10,405 nucleotides of DNA, taken from the NCBI GenBank assembly GCA_913050645.1, contig CAJXAG010000036.1, positions 1 through 10,405 of the forward strand, written 5' to 3'. The notes under the pieces are model-generated. The model worked only from the letters and a program-made list of their open reading frames with translations. It had not been told where the DNA came from and ran no database searches. Shown here in pieces: positions 1 through 4,823 of the stretch (position 1 is its first letter; the number at the start of each line of letters is the position of its first letter). This stretch comes from an uncultured bacterium (GTDB lineage: Bacteria; Patescibacteriota; Minisyncoccia; Phycocordibacterales; UBA918). A program made the translations under genes and the position numbers.

Positions 1-2
1 AA

Positions 3-674
3 ATTGCGAATCCAACAGCCGAGGGAGCGTACGCAATCACTGTCTCAGCAGGTTCAGCCGATGACGGCACGCTGTATGTAGCGATACAATCAGCAGTTGA
101 TGTTTCTGCGCAAGTGGATAATTCCTTCACCTTTGGTTTCTCAGAAGTAAGTGCAGGAGGTACCGTCAACGGCGAGCCAGTCACCGGCAACAGTAGTTCC
201 ACAACCATTCCGTTTGGGCTACTGTCAGGGAACGTGCCTACTACAACGGCACATGCTCTGAGTGTTACCACTAATGCACCCAATGGGTATGTGGTTACAA
301 TCCAACTTGATGGCGCGTTGCGATCTCTTTCAGGCAATGACATTGATGGCTTTGTCAACGGATCAGATTCCAACACGCCAAGTGCGTGGGTGGCGCCCGC
401 AGGGACAGAAGGAAATGAAGACACATTCGGTCATTGGGGGTTTACCACTGATGATGCCACAACAACCCGAAGCGCTGCCAATGAGTTTGGTCCACAGGAG
501 TTTGCTGCAGCCAGTACAACTCCTCGCGTGGTCATGAGCCACAATGGACCGGCAAATGGAATCGGGAGAGGTATAGGTACCACGACCGTGGGGTATAAGG
601 TGGAACTTTCTTCCATGCAAGAAGCTGGAGAGTACACTGCAATACTCACCTATGTCATCACGCCAACGTTTTAG
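3..674 (+). CDS. C-terminal part of a secreted surface protein (5' end outside window)
   Basis: The frame is open from position 3, with no start, to the TAG at 672-674, so at least 223 residues of a longer protein are present. A GTG at 114 could be called as a start, but in-frame coding continues upstream of it (IANPTAEGAYAITVSAG), so it is probably internal. The residues are rich in Thr, Ser, Gly and Ala, with only one or two charged residues per stretch, and there is no membrane helix. The end, YKVELSSMQEAGEYTAILTY followed by VITPTF, has the alternating pattern of a terminal beta-sandwich domain. Similar ends (NPTAEG...YVAI; AGEY...L.Y...PTF) are common in cell-surface proteins of CPR bacteria; this is a recollection of family style, not a search. 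Its role is probably structural, on the outside of the cell. A good terminator follows at 730-770. Confidence 0.75.
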   Translation: MANPTAEGAYAITVSAGSADDGTLYVAIQSAVDVSAQVDNSFTFGFSEVSAGGTVNGEPVTGNSSSTTIPFGLLSGNVPTTTAHALSVTTNAPNGYVVTIQLDGALRSLSGNDIDGFVNGSDSNTPSAWVAPAGTEGNEDTFGHWGFTTDDATTTRSAANEFGPQEFAAASTTPRVVMSHNGPANGIGRGIGTTTVGYKVELSSMQEAGEYTAILTYVITPTF

Positions 675-729
675 TGTTTCCCAAACAACATAATCAGCAA
701 TGCGCATTGCATATAGTTTGTGAGCTATA

Positions 730-770
730 GAAAAAACCTATCTCCCACCACGAGAAGGTTTTTTCTTTTT
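730..770 (+). terminator. Rho-independent terminator of the surface protein gene
   Basis: A perfect 10-bp stem, GAAAAAACCT (730-739) with AGGTTTTTTC (756-765), is followed by a T-rich tract to 770. It lies 55 bases after the stop of the surface protein gene. A 14-bp palindrome, GCAATGCGCATTGC (697-710), sits between the stop and this terminator. Confidence 0.85.
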
Positions 771-782
771 ATAAAATAAGCA

Positions 783-816
783 TCACTCGCCTCCACACAT
801 ATATGAAGGCGAGTGA
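783..816. terminator. Hairpin without clear U-tract
   Basis: The arms TCACTCGCCT (783-792) and AGGCGAGTGA (807-816) form a perfect 10-bp stem with a 14-nt loop. Outside it GC/GC pairs continue after one mismatch. There is no T-run on either side, so it may be a remnant, a processing site, or a boundary hairpin between the surface protein unit and the array to its right. Confidence 0.5.
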
Positions 817-835
817 CGCTTTGAAGGTAGCAAAT

Positions 836-954
836 AAAACACCCATTTAAATTGCAATTTAAATGGGTGTTTTTTGGTGGAATACTTTACACCGGGTAAC
901 ACCTCTTTAATTGAAATGGAGTGTACGAATTTCTTGAAGATAGCTGATTTATAA
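836..954. repeat. Dispersed repeat, copy 1: 38-bp palindrome plus about 79-bp conserved block
   Basis: Positions 836-873 are a perfect loopless palindrome (19-base arms starting AAAACACCCATTTAAATTG). The arms are identical to those at 3001-3038. Two bases later comes the conserved block 876-954, which begins GGTGGAATACTTT and contains TTGAAATGGAGTGT. It matches 3041-3120 and 3701-3780 closely, but has one base fewer near position 901. The block ends four bases before the stop codon of the minus-strand antitoxin gene. On the minus strand the palindrome is followed by few Ts, but as a stem it could terminate transcription from either side. Confidence 0.9.
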
Positions 955-957
955 CAA

Positions 958-1233
958 CTATTTCATTGATACCTTTAGGGATAGATCAAGAGCTTTTGCA
1001 ATTTTATGTAGCGTAGAGAGAGATGGATTGCCTTCTCCTCGTTCTAGGCGAGAAATAACTGGCTGGCGGCTACCAACAGCCTCAGCGAGTTGAGTTTGTG
1101 ACCAGCCACGTTTAATACGCTCGTTAATAATAGTTTTAACTACTTCATATTCAGGTGCAAGAGCATCATACTCAGCTTTAACAGCTGAATTTTTTAATGT
1201 CCTAGTTTTAAATTGTTTGAATGTAGTTGTCAT
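958..1233 (-). CDS. higA: HigA-type antitoxin, XRE-family HTH
   Basis: This is a 91-residue protein. After an N-terminal stretch of about 30 residues comes a compact XRE/Cro helix-turn-helix domain (about 33-88). It includes WSQTQLAEAVGSRQPVISRL and the usual turn GEGNPSLSTLHKIAKAL. By family knowledge such proteins bind both the partner toxin and their own operator. The gene lies 30 bp downstream of the toxin gene at 1264-1566, in the toxin-first order characteristic of higBA. There is no Shine-Dalgarno: the bases before the ATG are AT-rich and include TATAAT only two bases upstream, so translation is either coupled to the toxin or occurs from a leaderless internal transcript. The coding GC is low, as in its partner. 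Confidence 0.85.
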   Translation of the reverse strand: MTTTFKQFKTRTLKNSAVKAEYDALAPEYEVVKTIINERIKRGWSQTQLAEAVGSRQPVISRLERGEGNPSLSTLHKIAKALDLSLKVSMK

Positions 1234-1242
1234 AGATTATAA

Positions 1243-1272
1243 TATAACTTATAAGTTATAAACTTACAAGTT
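1243..1272. promoter_or_regulatory. Tandem palindromic operator between toxin and antitoxin genes
   Basis: An 18-bp perfect palindrome, TATAACTTATAAGTTATA, occupies 1243-1260. Within it AACTTATAAGTT (1246-1257) is echoed by AACTTACAAGTT (1261-1272), 15 bp further on. Paired dyads with this spacing fit binding by an XRE dimer such as the adjacent antitoxin. On the minus strand a TATAAT lies two bases before the antitoxin ATG, so this may be a second, antitoxin-only promoter with its operator. The binding partner is inferred. Confidence 0.55.
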
Positions 1273-1566
1273 ACTCTTAGCGTTTATTGCTTTATTTAAT
1301 TCTTTTACAGGAGTCTTTTGCGTCTTCTTAATACAGGCGTGTAGCAAGATAGCTTTATTTTTACTGAAACAATAAAATATTCTTATTTCTCGCTTGCCTC
1401 TAATGCGTAACTCAAGTAAACCATCATCAATATGCTTACTGTGTGGCATCCCAAGCTTATTGCCAAATTCTTCAAGTAGTTCGATAGTTCTAATGACTTT
1501 AGCTATTTCTTTTTCATCCAGCCCTTCAATAAATGTTTCAACTGAATTTAGTAAGTCAATTTGCAT
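1264..1566 (-). CDS. higB: HigB/RelE-type toxin (phage-derived Gp49-like family)
   Basis: The protein has 100 residues, the usual size for this family. The core reads GLLELRIRGKREIRIFYCFS then NKAILLHACIKKTQKTPVKE. This matches the family pattern in which a basic LWELR..yRvfY strand is followed by a hydrophobic strand and the K-K-t-q-k-t-P motif. Family members are ribosome-dependent mRNA interferases, neutralised by the downstream HTH antitoxin. The ATG at 1566 is the only sensible start. An extended -10 element (TGCTATACT on the minus strand, 1575-1583) lies just upstream, giving a leader of only a few bases, and no Shine-Dalgarno is visible. Toxin and antitoxin form an operon with a 30-bp gap. 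Confidence 0.85.
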   Translation of the reverse strand: MQIDLLNSVETFIEGLDEKEIAKVIRTIELLEEFGNKLGMPHSKHIDDGLLELRIRGKREIRIFYCFSKNKAILLHACIKKTQKTPVKELNKAINAKSNL

Positions 1567-1574
1567 TAAGATTT

Positions 1575-1583
1575 AGTATAGCA
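1575..1583 (-). promoter_or_regulatory. Extended -10 promoter of the toxin-antitoxin operon
   Basis: The minus strand reads TGCTATACT, a TGn extended -10 with five of six consensus bases. Its downstream edge is 8 bases before the toxin ATG. No good -35 is seen at 16-18 bp. A start 6-7 nt downstream would leave a leader of only 1-3 nt. Confidence 0.45.
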
Positions 1584-1608
1584 AAATAAAAAACCTGCTC
1601 GAAAGTAA

Positions 1609-1749
1609 GTTTTCTATTCTTCTATACATTTCTACTCTGGTGGAGATCTGCGCACCCTAAACCAACATATAGAAAAATGGCAGGAAACTAAACTTAGTGA
1701 CCAGTTGTTTAGTTTACGACAATTGAGTAATCAATTAGCTTTTGTATAA
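1609..1749 (+). pseudogene. Possible 3' fragment of a transposase-like ORF
   Basis: This is a 46-codon open stretch without a start, ending at TAA 1747-1749. It contains YSGGDLRTLNQHIEKWQETK. The sequence LNQHIEKWQE loosely resembles the segment before the C-terminal YN.xRPH motif of IS481/IS3-type integrase cores, but that motif itself is missing, so the identification is weak. The stretch also contains a 9-bp inverted repeat (AAACTAAAC 1685-1693 with GTTTAGTTT 1707-1715). GGTGGAGATCTGCGCACC at 1639-1656 matches 13 of 18 bases of the core of the dispersed repeat. Apart from this and the toxin-antitoxin promoter, 1567-1757 shows nothing recognisable. Confidence 0.25.
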
Positions 1750-1757
1750 AAAAGAAA

Positions 1758-1817
1758 ACACCCCGCCGCCGATGGACGAAGGCGGAGGTTATCTCCACCC
1801 ACGTAGCGTTGGGGTGT
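1758..1817 (-). terminator. Branched terminator downstream of the GGCT-like gene
   Basis: ACACCCC (1758-1764) pairs with GGGGTGT (1811-1817). The enclosed region folds into two smaller hairpins: CCGCC 1766-1770 with GGCGG 1781-1785, and GAG/CTC around 1785-1795. Reading the minus strand, the outer stem is followed by TTTTCTTTTTT. It begins four bases beyond the stop codon of the gene at 1822-2346. Confidence 0.7.
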
Positions 1818-1821
1818 GGTG

Positions 1822-2346
1822 TCAGCGGGAGAAGAACTCCTCATTGACCTCTTGAGCTTGAGCAATCACGTCGGCTTCAAGCATCAGAAGTGGCGGTTTG
1901 TTGTCGGTAATGAAATCGACCTCCCGATCGTAGTCCTGTCCGTCACCGATTGATTCAGTGCAGCACGTTGTCAGACCGACGGTTCGAACTGAGACTTCAG
2001 GCATATCCTTGAACCAGCCCCACGGGATTAGCTCCCATTCTCGGAGCAACTCTCGTTCCTGAGGCGTAAGATAGCTCCAGACTGTGCCGTAGACCGTCCC
2101 AGCCCCATTACGAACGATGGTGTATGAACGGAAGTGATCACCCCACTCCTGGCGCATAAGCGTCCGGGGGTTGATCTCGACCTCATCGTGCTTCATCGGA
2201 ACATCGGGGAGATGGGCTAGGTTTTGAATTGCCAGTGACCAACCGTTCAACTTGCCGCGGTCGTCGCCTTTCGGCAGACGCCCTAACAGGGCTTCCATAA
2301 TCGCAGGGTTTGCCATTGCCCCATAACCGAAGTAGTGGATGGGCAT
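1822..2346 (-). CDS. Gamma-glutamylcyclotransferase-like (AIG2/GGCT fold) protein
   Basis: This is a protein of 174 residues. The N-terminus IHYFGYGAMANPAIMEALLG (3-22) matches the substrate-binding YFaYGSnM motif of the gamma-glutamylcyclotransferase-like fold. The segment VYGTVWSYLTPQERELLREW followed by E105 aligns with the family's 'v.G.lw.ls.e..e.Ld.yEg' region, where the Glu is the catalytic residue. A true GGCT releases 5-oxoproline from gamma-glutamyl amines; the substrate here is unknown. The ATG at 2346 is preferred over the longer frame: AGAAGGA sits at proper spacing, and the upstream gene stops two bases before it, indicating translational coupling. GC is clearly higher than in the toxin-antitoxin pair, pointing to a different origin. 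GGCT-like proteins are frequent in accessory gene cassettes. Confidence 0.7.
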   Translation of the reverse strand: MPIHYFGYGAMANPAIMEALLGRLPKGDDRGKLNGWSLAIQNLAHLPDVPMKHDEVEINPRTLMRQEWGDHFRSYTIVRNGAGTVYGTVWSYLTPQERELLREWELIPWGWFKDMPEVSVRTVGLTTCCTESIGDGQDYDREVDFITDNKPPLLMLEADVIAQAQEVNEEFFSR

Positions 2347-2348
2347 AA

Positions 2349-2627
2349 TCAGCTTCCTTCTGCTTTCTTGGGAATCCATTGGCCGAGAGGCATCATTTCG
2401 ATGTCTTCGTTCAATGGGGCGAGGTACTCAAGAAGACCACCAATCGCTCCGACTGTAGCCACTACGCGCAGGTAAGCCGAGAGCTCACCGCTGAGCGTCG
2501 TGACGCACGTGTCATAAATCTCGATCACTGTTTCGCTGGCTAAGGGGTAGTCCACCAATTGGCGTAAAATTGCAGCTTCCATACAGTCGCTGTGTTCACC
2601 GTAACCGTGCAGTTCAGCATTTGGCAT
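2349..2627 (-). CDS. Unknown 92-residue protein, operon partner of the GGCT-like gene
   Basis: I do not recognise this family. The start chosen is the ATG at 2627 (MPNAELHGYGEHSD), because AGAAGGA lies 7 bases upstream; an in-frame TTG at 2687 would add 20 residues but has no ribosome site. The protein is acidic and probably all-helical, with a mildly hydrophobic stretch around 50-70 (SAYLRVVATVGAIGGLLEYL) that is too polar to be a secure membrane helix. It ends KKAEGS*. Its stop and the next gene's start are separated by two bases, so the two are surely co-translated and may act together. GC content matches that partner. Confidence 0.6.
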   Translation of the reverse strand: MPNAELHGYGEHSDCMEAAILRQLVDYPLASETVIEIYDTCVTTLSGELSAYLRVVATVGAIGGLLEYLAPLNEDIEMMPLGQWIPKKAEGS

Positions 2628-2706
2628 GTGCCTGTCCTTCTGTAAAAGGGCTAGAGTTTTTTGTACTAGGGCTTTCACCCGATTCAAAGGAAAGATACCA
2701 CGAAAT

Positions 2707-2936
2707 CTAAGTTTGTACAGACTTCCTGTTTCTTATATCCTGAATATGGGGCAAGGCAGCAGCTAAGAGGATTAGTGTTGATCCGACTACAACTTGAGTA
2801 GTGAGTTCTTCATTAAATAGCAAAATAAGGAAGGTTACTTCTGGTAGAACACGTTTTCAAATATAGGCACAATTGCATTAGAAATGACTTAACCCAGCAA
2901 ACATTATGTAATGGCATTGTAGGCAGCCTGTAGACC
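2707..2936 (-). pseudogene. Decayed C-terminal fragment of an EamA/DMT-family transporter
   Basis: Reading the minus strand from 2936 gives GLQAAYNAIT, a stop, CLLG, a stop, then VISNAIVPIFENV. A single-base frameshift is followed by LPEVTFLILLFNEELTTQVV, then VGSTLILLAAALPHIQ, to TAG at 2707-2709. The pattern of a helix ending in P-x-F, a short hydrophobic helix, a 'G/N-E-x-L-T' turn, and then G-x-x-L-I-L-x-A is that of the last two helices of EamA (drug/metabolite) exporters. Two stops, a frameshift and the missing N-terminal part make it a relic. It is cut off about seven bases from the hairpin at 2943-2988. The family is assigned by eye only. Confidence 0.5.
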
Positions 2937-2942
2937 TAAAAG

Positions 2943-2988
2943 AAAAGAATCACTGCTTTAATACTTGCATTAAAGCAGTGATTCTTTT
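2943..2988. terminator. Strong 20-bp stem hairpin, bidirectional terminator-like
   Basis: Arms of 20 bases (2943-2962 starting AAAAGAATCACTGC, and 2969-2988) are perfectly complementary around a 6-base loop, ACTTGC. The arms begin with A4 and end with T4, so either strand could terminate here. It sits 12 bases before repeat copy 2 and marks the broken end of the transporter relic. Confidence 0.7.
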
Positions 2989-3000
2989 GGGGAGGTACAC

Positions 3001-3120
3001 AAAACACCCATTTAAATTGCAATTTAAATGGGTGTTTTCTGATGGAATACTTTGCACCAAGTTAAAACCTCTTTGATTGAAATGGAGTGTGCTAATTTCT
3101 TGAAAGTGGTGAATTTGTGG
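3001..3120. repeat. Dispersed repeat, copy 2: 38-bp palindrome plus 80-bp block
   Basis: The palindrome 3001-3038 is identical to that at 836-873. The block 3041-3120 matches 3701-3780 without gaps, differing mainly in its last 30 bases, and matches copy 1 with one indel. It includes TTTGCACCAAGTTAAAACC and TTGATTGAAATGGAGTGT. Reading from 3043 the block is open (WNTLHQVKTSLIEMECANFL, then KVVNLWK) to TAA 3127-3129. It lies downstream of the minus-strand gene 3191-3559, past that gene's own terminator. Confidence 0.95.
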
Positions 3121-3131
3121 AAATAAAAAGA

Positions 3132-3156
3132 AACTGCCTCCAGATGAGGGGCAGTT
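3132..3156 (-). terminator. Rho-independent terminator of gene 3191-3559
   Basis: AACTGCC (3132-3138) pairs with GGCAGTT (3150-3156), and the stem continues CC/GG past a bulge. On the minus strand the stem is followed by TCTTTTTATTT. It begins about 35 bases after the stop of the adjacent minus-strand gene. Confidence 0.7.
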
Positions 3157-3190
3157 AAAGTGTGGTAGAGCAACAAAGGCTCTTTTTGTA

Positions 3191-3559
3191 TTACTGCTCT
3201 TTGAAGAATGGTTGTAGATATCGAGCTGAAGCTAATTTGCTTACATATGCTGGAACCATATACTCATACGCATCCCACCAAATCGTTCGTAACTTATTTT
3301 TCCGAATTTCAGCAAATTCACGATGTTCCAGGTAAAATAGTGCCTTGCATTGCTCATGCTCTTGTTCAGTCATTTCTTCAATAAGTGATTGACCACGGTT
3401 CCATTGATCAACACAAACTTCCGTTATGCTGTCAAGTTCAGGCTGGTAAGTGGGACGAAAATCAGCTTGGTTACCGTCGGTACATTCCTTGTGACGCTCT
3501 GCGATGTAGACCCTTAATTCGTAAGGATAAACAGAAAGATCAACTTTTGTCTCGGTCAT
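3191..3559 (-). CDS. Unknown 122-residue cytoplasmic protein
   Basis: I do not recognise this family. The ATG at 3559 has a good ribosome site (AAGGAG, 7 bases upstream). The protein is soluble and charged, with no signal peptide or membrane helix. It is rich in Glu, Gln and Tyr, with a helical central part (SLIEEMTEQEHEQCKALFYL, residues 59-78) and aromatic clusters (TIWWDAYEYMVPAYV). It stands alone with its own terminator (3132-3156) and is flanked by repeat copies 2 and 3, so it looks like a single-gene cassette. No regulatory element is evident upstream beyond AT-rich sequence in 3580-3655. Confidence 0.7.
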   Translation of the reverse strand: MTETKVDLSVYPYELRVYIAERHKECTDGNQADFRPTYQPELDSITEVCVDQWNRGQSLIEEMTEQEHEQCKALFYLEHREFAEIRKNKLRTIWWDAYEYMVPAYVSKLASARYLQPFFKEQ

Positions 3560-3659
3560 GGTCGTCTCCTTGTGTACATTAGCCTAGTGATAAATATGCA
3601 ATTTTAAACCTAGAAAAGCAAGAGGTTCTAATTTCCAAACATCTCTCGAAACATACACA

Positions 3660-3780
3660 AAACGAGCCTTATAAAATAAGGCCCGTTTCGCTTCAGATTT
3701 GGTGGAAGACTTTGCACCAAGTTAAAACCTCTTTGATTGAAATGGAGTGTCCTAATTCCCTTAAGGTTGTTGATTTGTGG
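3660..3780. repeat. Dispersed repeat, copy 3: variant hairpin plus 80-bp block
   Basis: The conserved block is 3701-3780. Before it lies a hairpin with different sequence from copies 1 and 2: AAACGAGCCTTAT (3660-3672) pairs with ATAAGGCCCGTTT (3676-3688), with one mismatch. Both this hairpin and that of copy 2 are entered through ACACAAAAC. Reading from 3703 the block is open (WKTLHQVKTSLIEMECPNSL, then KVVDLW) to TGA 3778-3780. CTTTGCACCA (3710-3719) is repeated inverted as TGGTGAAAAG (3777-3786), matching 9 of 10 bases. Confidence 0.9.
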
Positions 3781-3793
3781 TGAAAAGAAAAAA

Positions 3794-3820
3794 GGCGCCC
3801 CGGTCAAAACCGTGGGCGCC
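3794..3820 (-). terminator. Rho-independent terminator of the 3834-4422 gene
   Basis: GGCGCCC (3794-3800) pairs with GGGCGCC (3814-3820), and inner GGT pairs with ACC around a CAAAA loop. On the minus strand the stem is followed by TTTTTTCTTTTC. It starts 13 bases after the pseudogene stop. Confidence 0.85.
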
Positions 3821-3833
3821 CGTATCTCAACTT

Positions 3834-4422
3834 CTAGCGAAGCAGATGAGCAGGGATATAGTGAACAAATCCAGTCGAGCGTGTATTTTGTAGGGGCGAC
3901 ATCTCAATCCAGAACCCAAGTACCTTGCTGAAGTGCCAGAAGAGGCCACGCCAGTCTTGTTTGCTTGAGCGTTGCCGTGTTGCTCGGTAAAGAACACCAC
4001 TCTGTGTCGTAACGAGCAACTGGCTGTGGCCGATGCCGATCCAGGTGACTTTCTGGGTAGTGCAGTACAGGCCGGATGCCAGAGGCTTGCCACCCATCGC
4101 ACAGATGTCGACTTCGGCCTGGCCTTCGTTGCCGACACCATATTGCCAGATGCAGAAGGAAAGGTCCGCATCTTTCGTCATCCCTGGCACGGGAAATTCG
4201 TACGTGTTGGGAATCTGAGTTCCTTCTTTCACGAACCATGAGGTGATTCTTGGCTTGACGCCGAAGAACTCCTCGATGACAGAGAGGGCTTTGGGAGAGA
4301 GGGCCGTTCACCTCCTCGCCCCAGTCTTCCATTTCCAACGGGGATTCGACCCTCGTCAGGCTGACGCCACCTCTCGTGCTTTTCTGCACGGGTGTTTTGA
4401 TATCCTGATGTGCATTGCTCAT
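3834..4422 (-). pseudogene. Unknown gene broken by a single-base frameshift
   Basis: Translation starts at ATG 4422 behind AGGAGA (MSNAHQDIKTPVQKSTRGGV..., to about residue 40, EEVNGPLS). It must then shift by one base near 4290-4310 to continue ALSVIEEFFGVKPRITSWFV and on to the stop at 3834-3836. Together this gives about 195 residues. The second part has KDADLSFCIWQYGVGNEGQA and a GLYCTTQKVTWIGIG stretch; it is soluble, lacks a signal peptide and is not a family I recognise. The shift lies in a C/T-rich stretch, so a sequencing or assembly indel is possible. It has its own terminator and is followed by repeat copy 3, as the other array genes are. Its GC content is higher than that of its surroundings. 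Confidence 0.6.
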
Positions 4423-4467
4423 TTCGGTCTCCTGAGTTGATGAAAATAATAACGTTAAACTACCTTT

Positions 4468-4697
4468 GAACTAGGACACCTTAAAATAGTCCTATGTCAT
4501 ACAAACAACTAAGTTATGAAGAACGAGTGCAAATTGAATTATTAAAGCGAAATGGCGTGAGTGTCAGGGGAATAGCAAGATTATTGGAACGTAGTCCAAA
4601 TACTATCAGTCGCGAATTGCGAGAAAAGAAAGTTACAGGTGTCTATCTACCCAAGAAAGCTCAGCAAAAGAGGGTAAGTCTAAATAGATACATATGA
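4468..4697 (+). mobile_element. Truncated IS30-family transposase, left end only
   Basis: The ATG at 4494 opens MSYKQLSYEERVQIELLKRN, then GVSVRGIARLLERSPNTISR ELREK, which is the helix-turn-helix start of IS30-family transposases. The frame ends at TGA 4695-4697 after 67 residues, whereas intact members have more than 300 and a DDE catalytic core that is wholly absent here. GAACTAGGACACC (4468-4480) just upstream may be the left terminal repeat. Its reverse complement resembles GTGTCCTAATTC inside repeat copy 3. The element is dead. The sequence after codon 60 no longer looks like the family, and element A of the three-hairpin repeat begins about 6-8 bases beyond the stop. Confidence 0.8.
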
Positions 4698-4702
4698 TTA
4701 TT

Positions 4703-4801
4703 GGTGAGAAAGTCTGGGAGACTTTCGCAAGAGGTTGACTAGTATTTAATGAGTTTACGAAATAAAATACTGACAACCTGAACAGCATCTGTAAGATGTT
4801 G
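4703..4801. repeat. Three-hairpin element, copy A
   Basis: Three consecutive hairpins are present. H1 is GAAAGTC (4708-4714) with GACTTTC (4720-4726). H2 is AGGTTG (4732-4737) with CAACCT (4774-4779), plus inner AGTATTT (4741-4747) with AAATACT (4765-4771). H3 is CAGCATC (4783-4789) with GATGTTG (4795-4801) around a TGTAA loop. The linker before H2 is GCAAG. The same layout, linker, GACAA segment and TGTAA loop recur at 4865-4952 with different but still complementary stems. It is probably a structured RNA or single-strand DNA substrate; I know no family it belongs to. Confidence 0.75.
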
Positions 4802-4823
4802 CGGGAATAGATTAAATGAGTTT

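Noticed and set aside
697..710. 14-bp palindrome GCAATGCGCATTGC as an operator
   Set aside because: It lies downstream of a stop codon and before a terminator, with no promoter nearby. It is noted but not called.
836..3780. Dispersed repeats as a CRISPR array or as canonical integron attC sites
   Set aside because: Only three long copies at irregular 0.7-2.2 kb spacing, with genes between them, so not CRISPR. The attC core sites RYYYAAC and GTTRRRY are not met (nearest are TTTTAAC and GTTAAAA), so attC is kept only as a hypothesis.
3972..4241. Plus-strand ORF within the orphan pseudogene
   Set aside because: It is antisense to the better-supported minus-strand reading, which has a ribosome site, plausible composition and a terminator.
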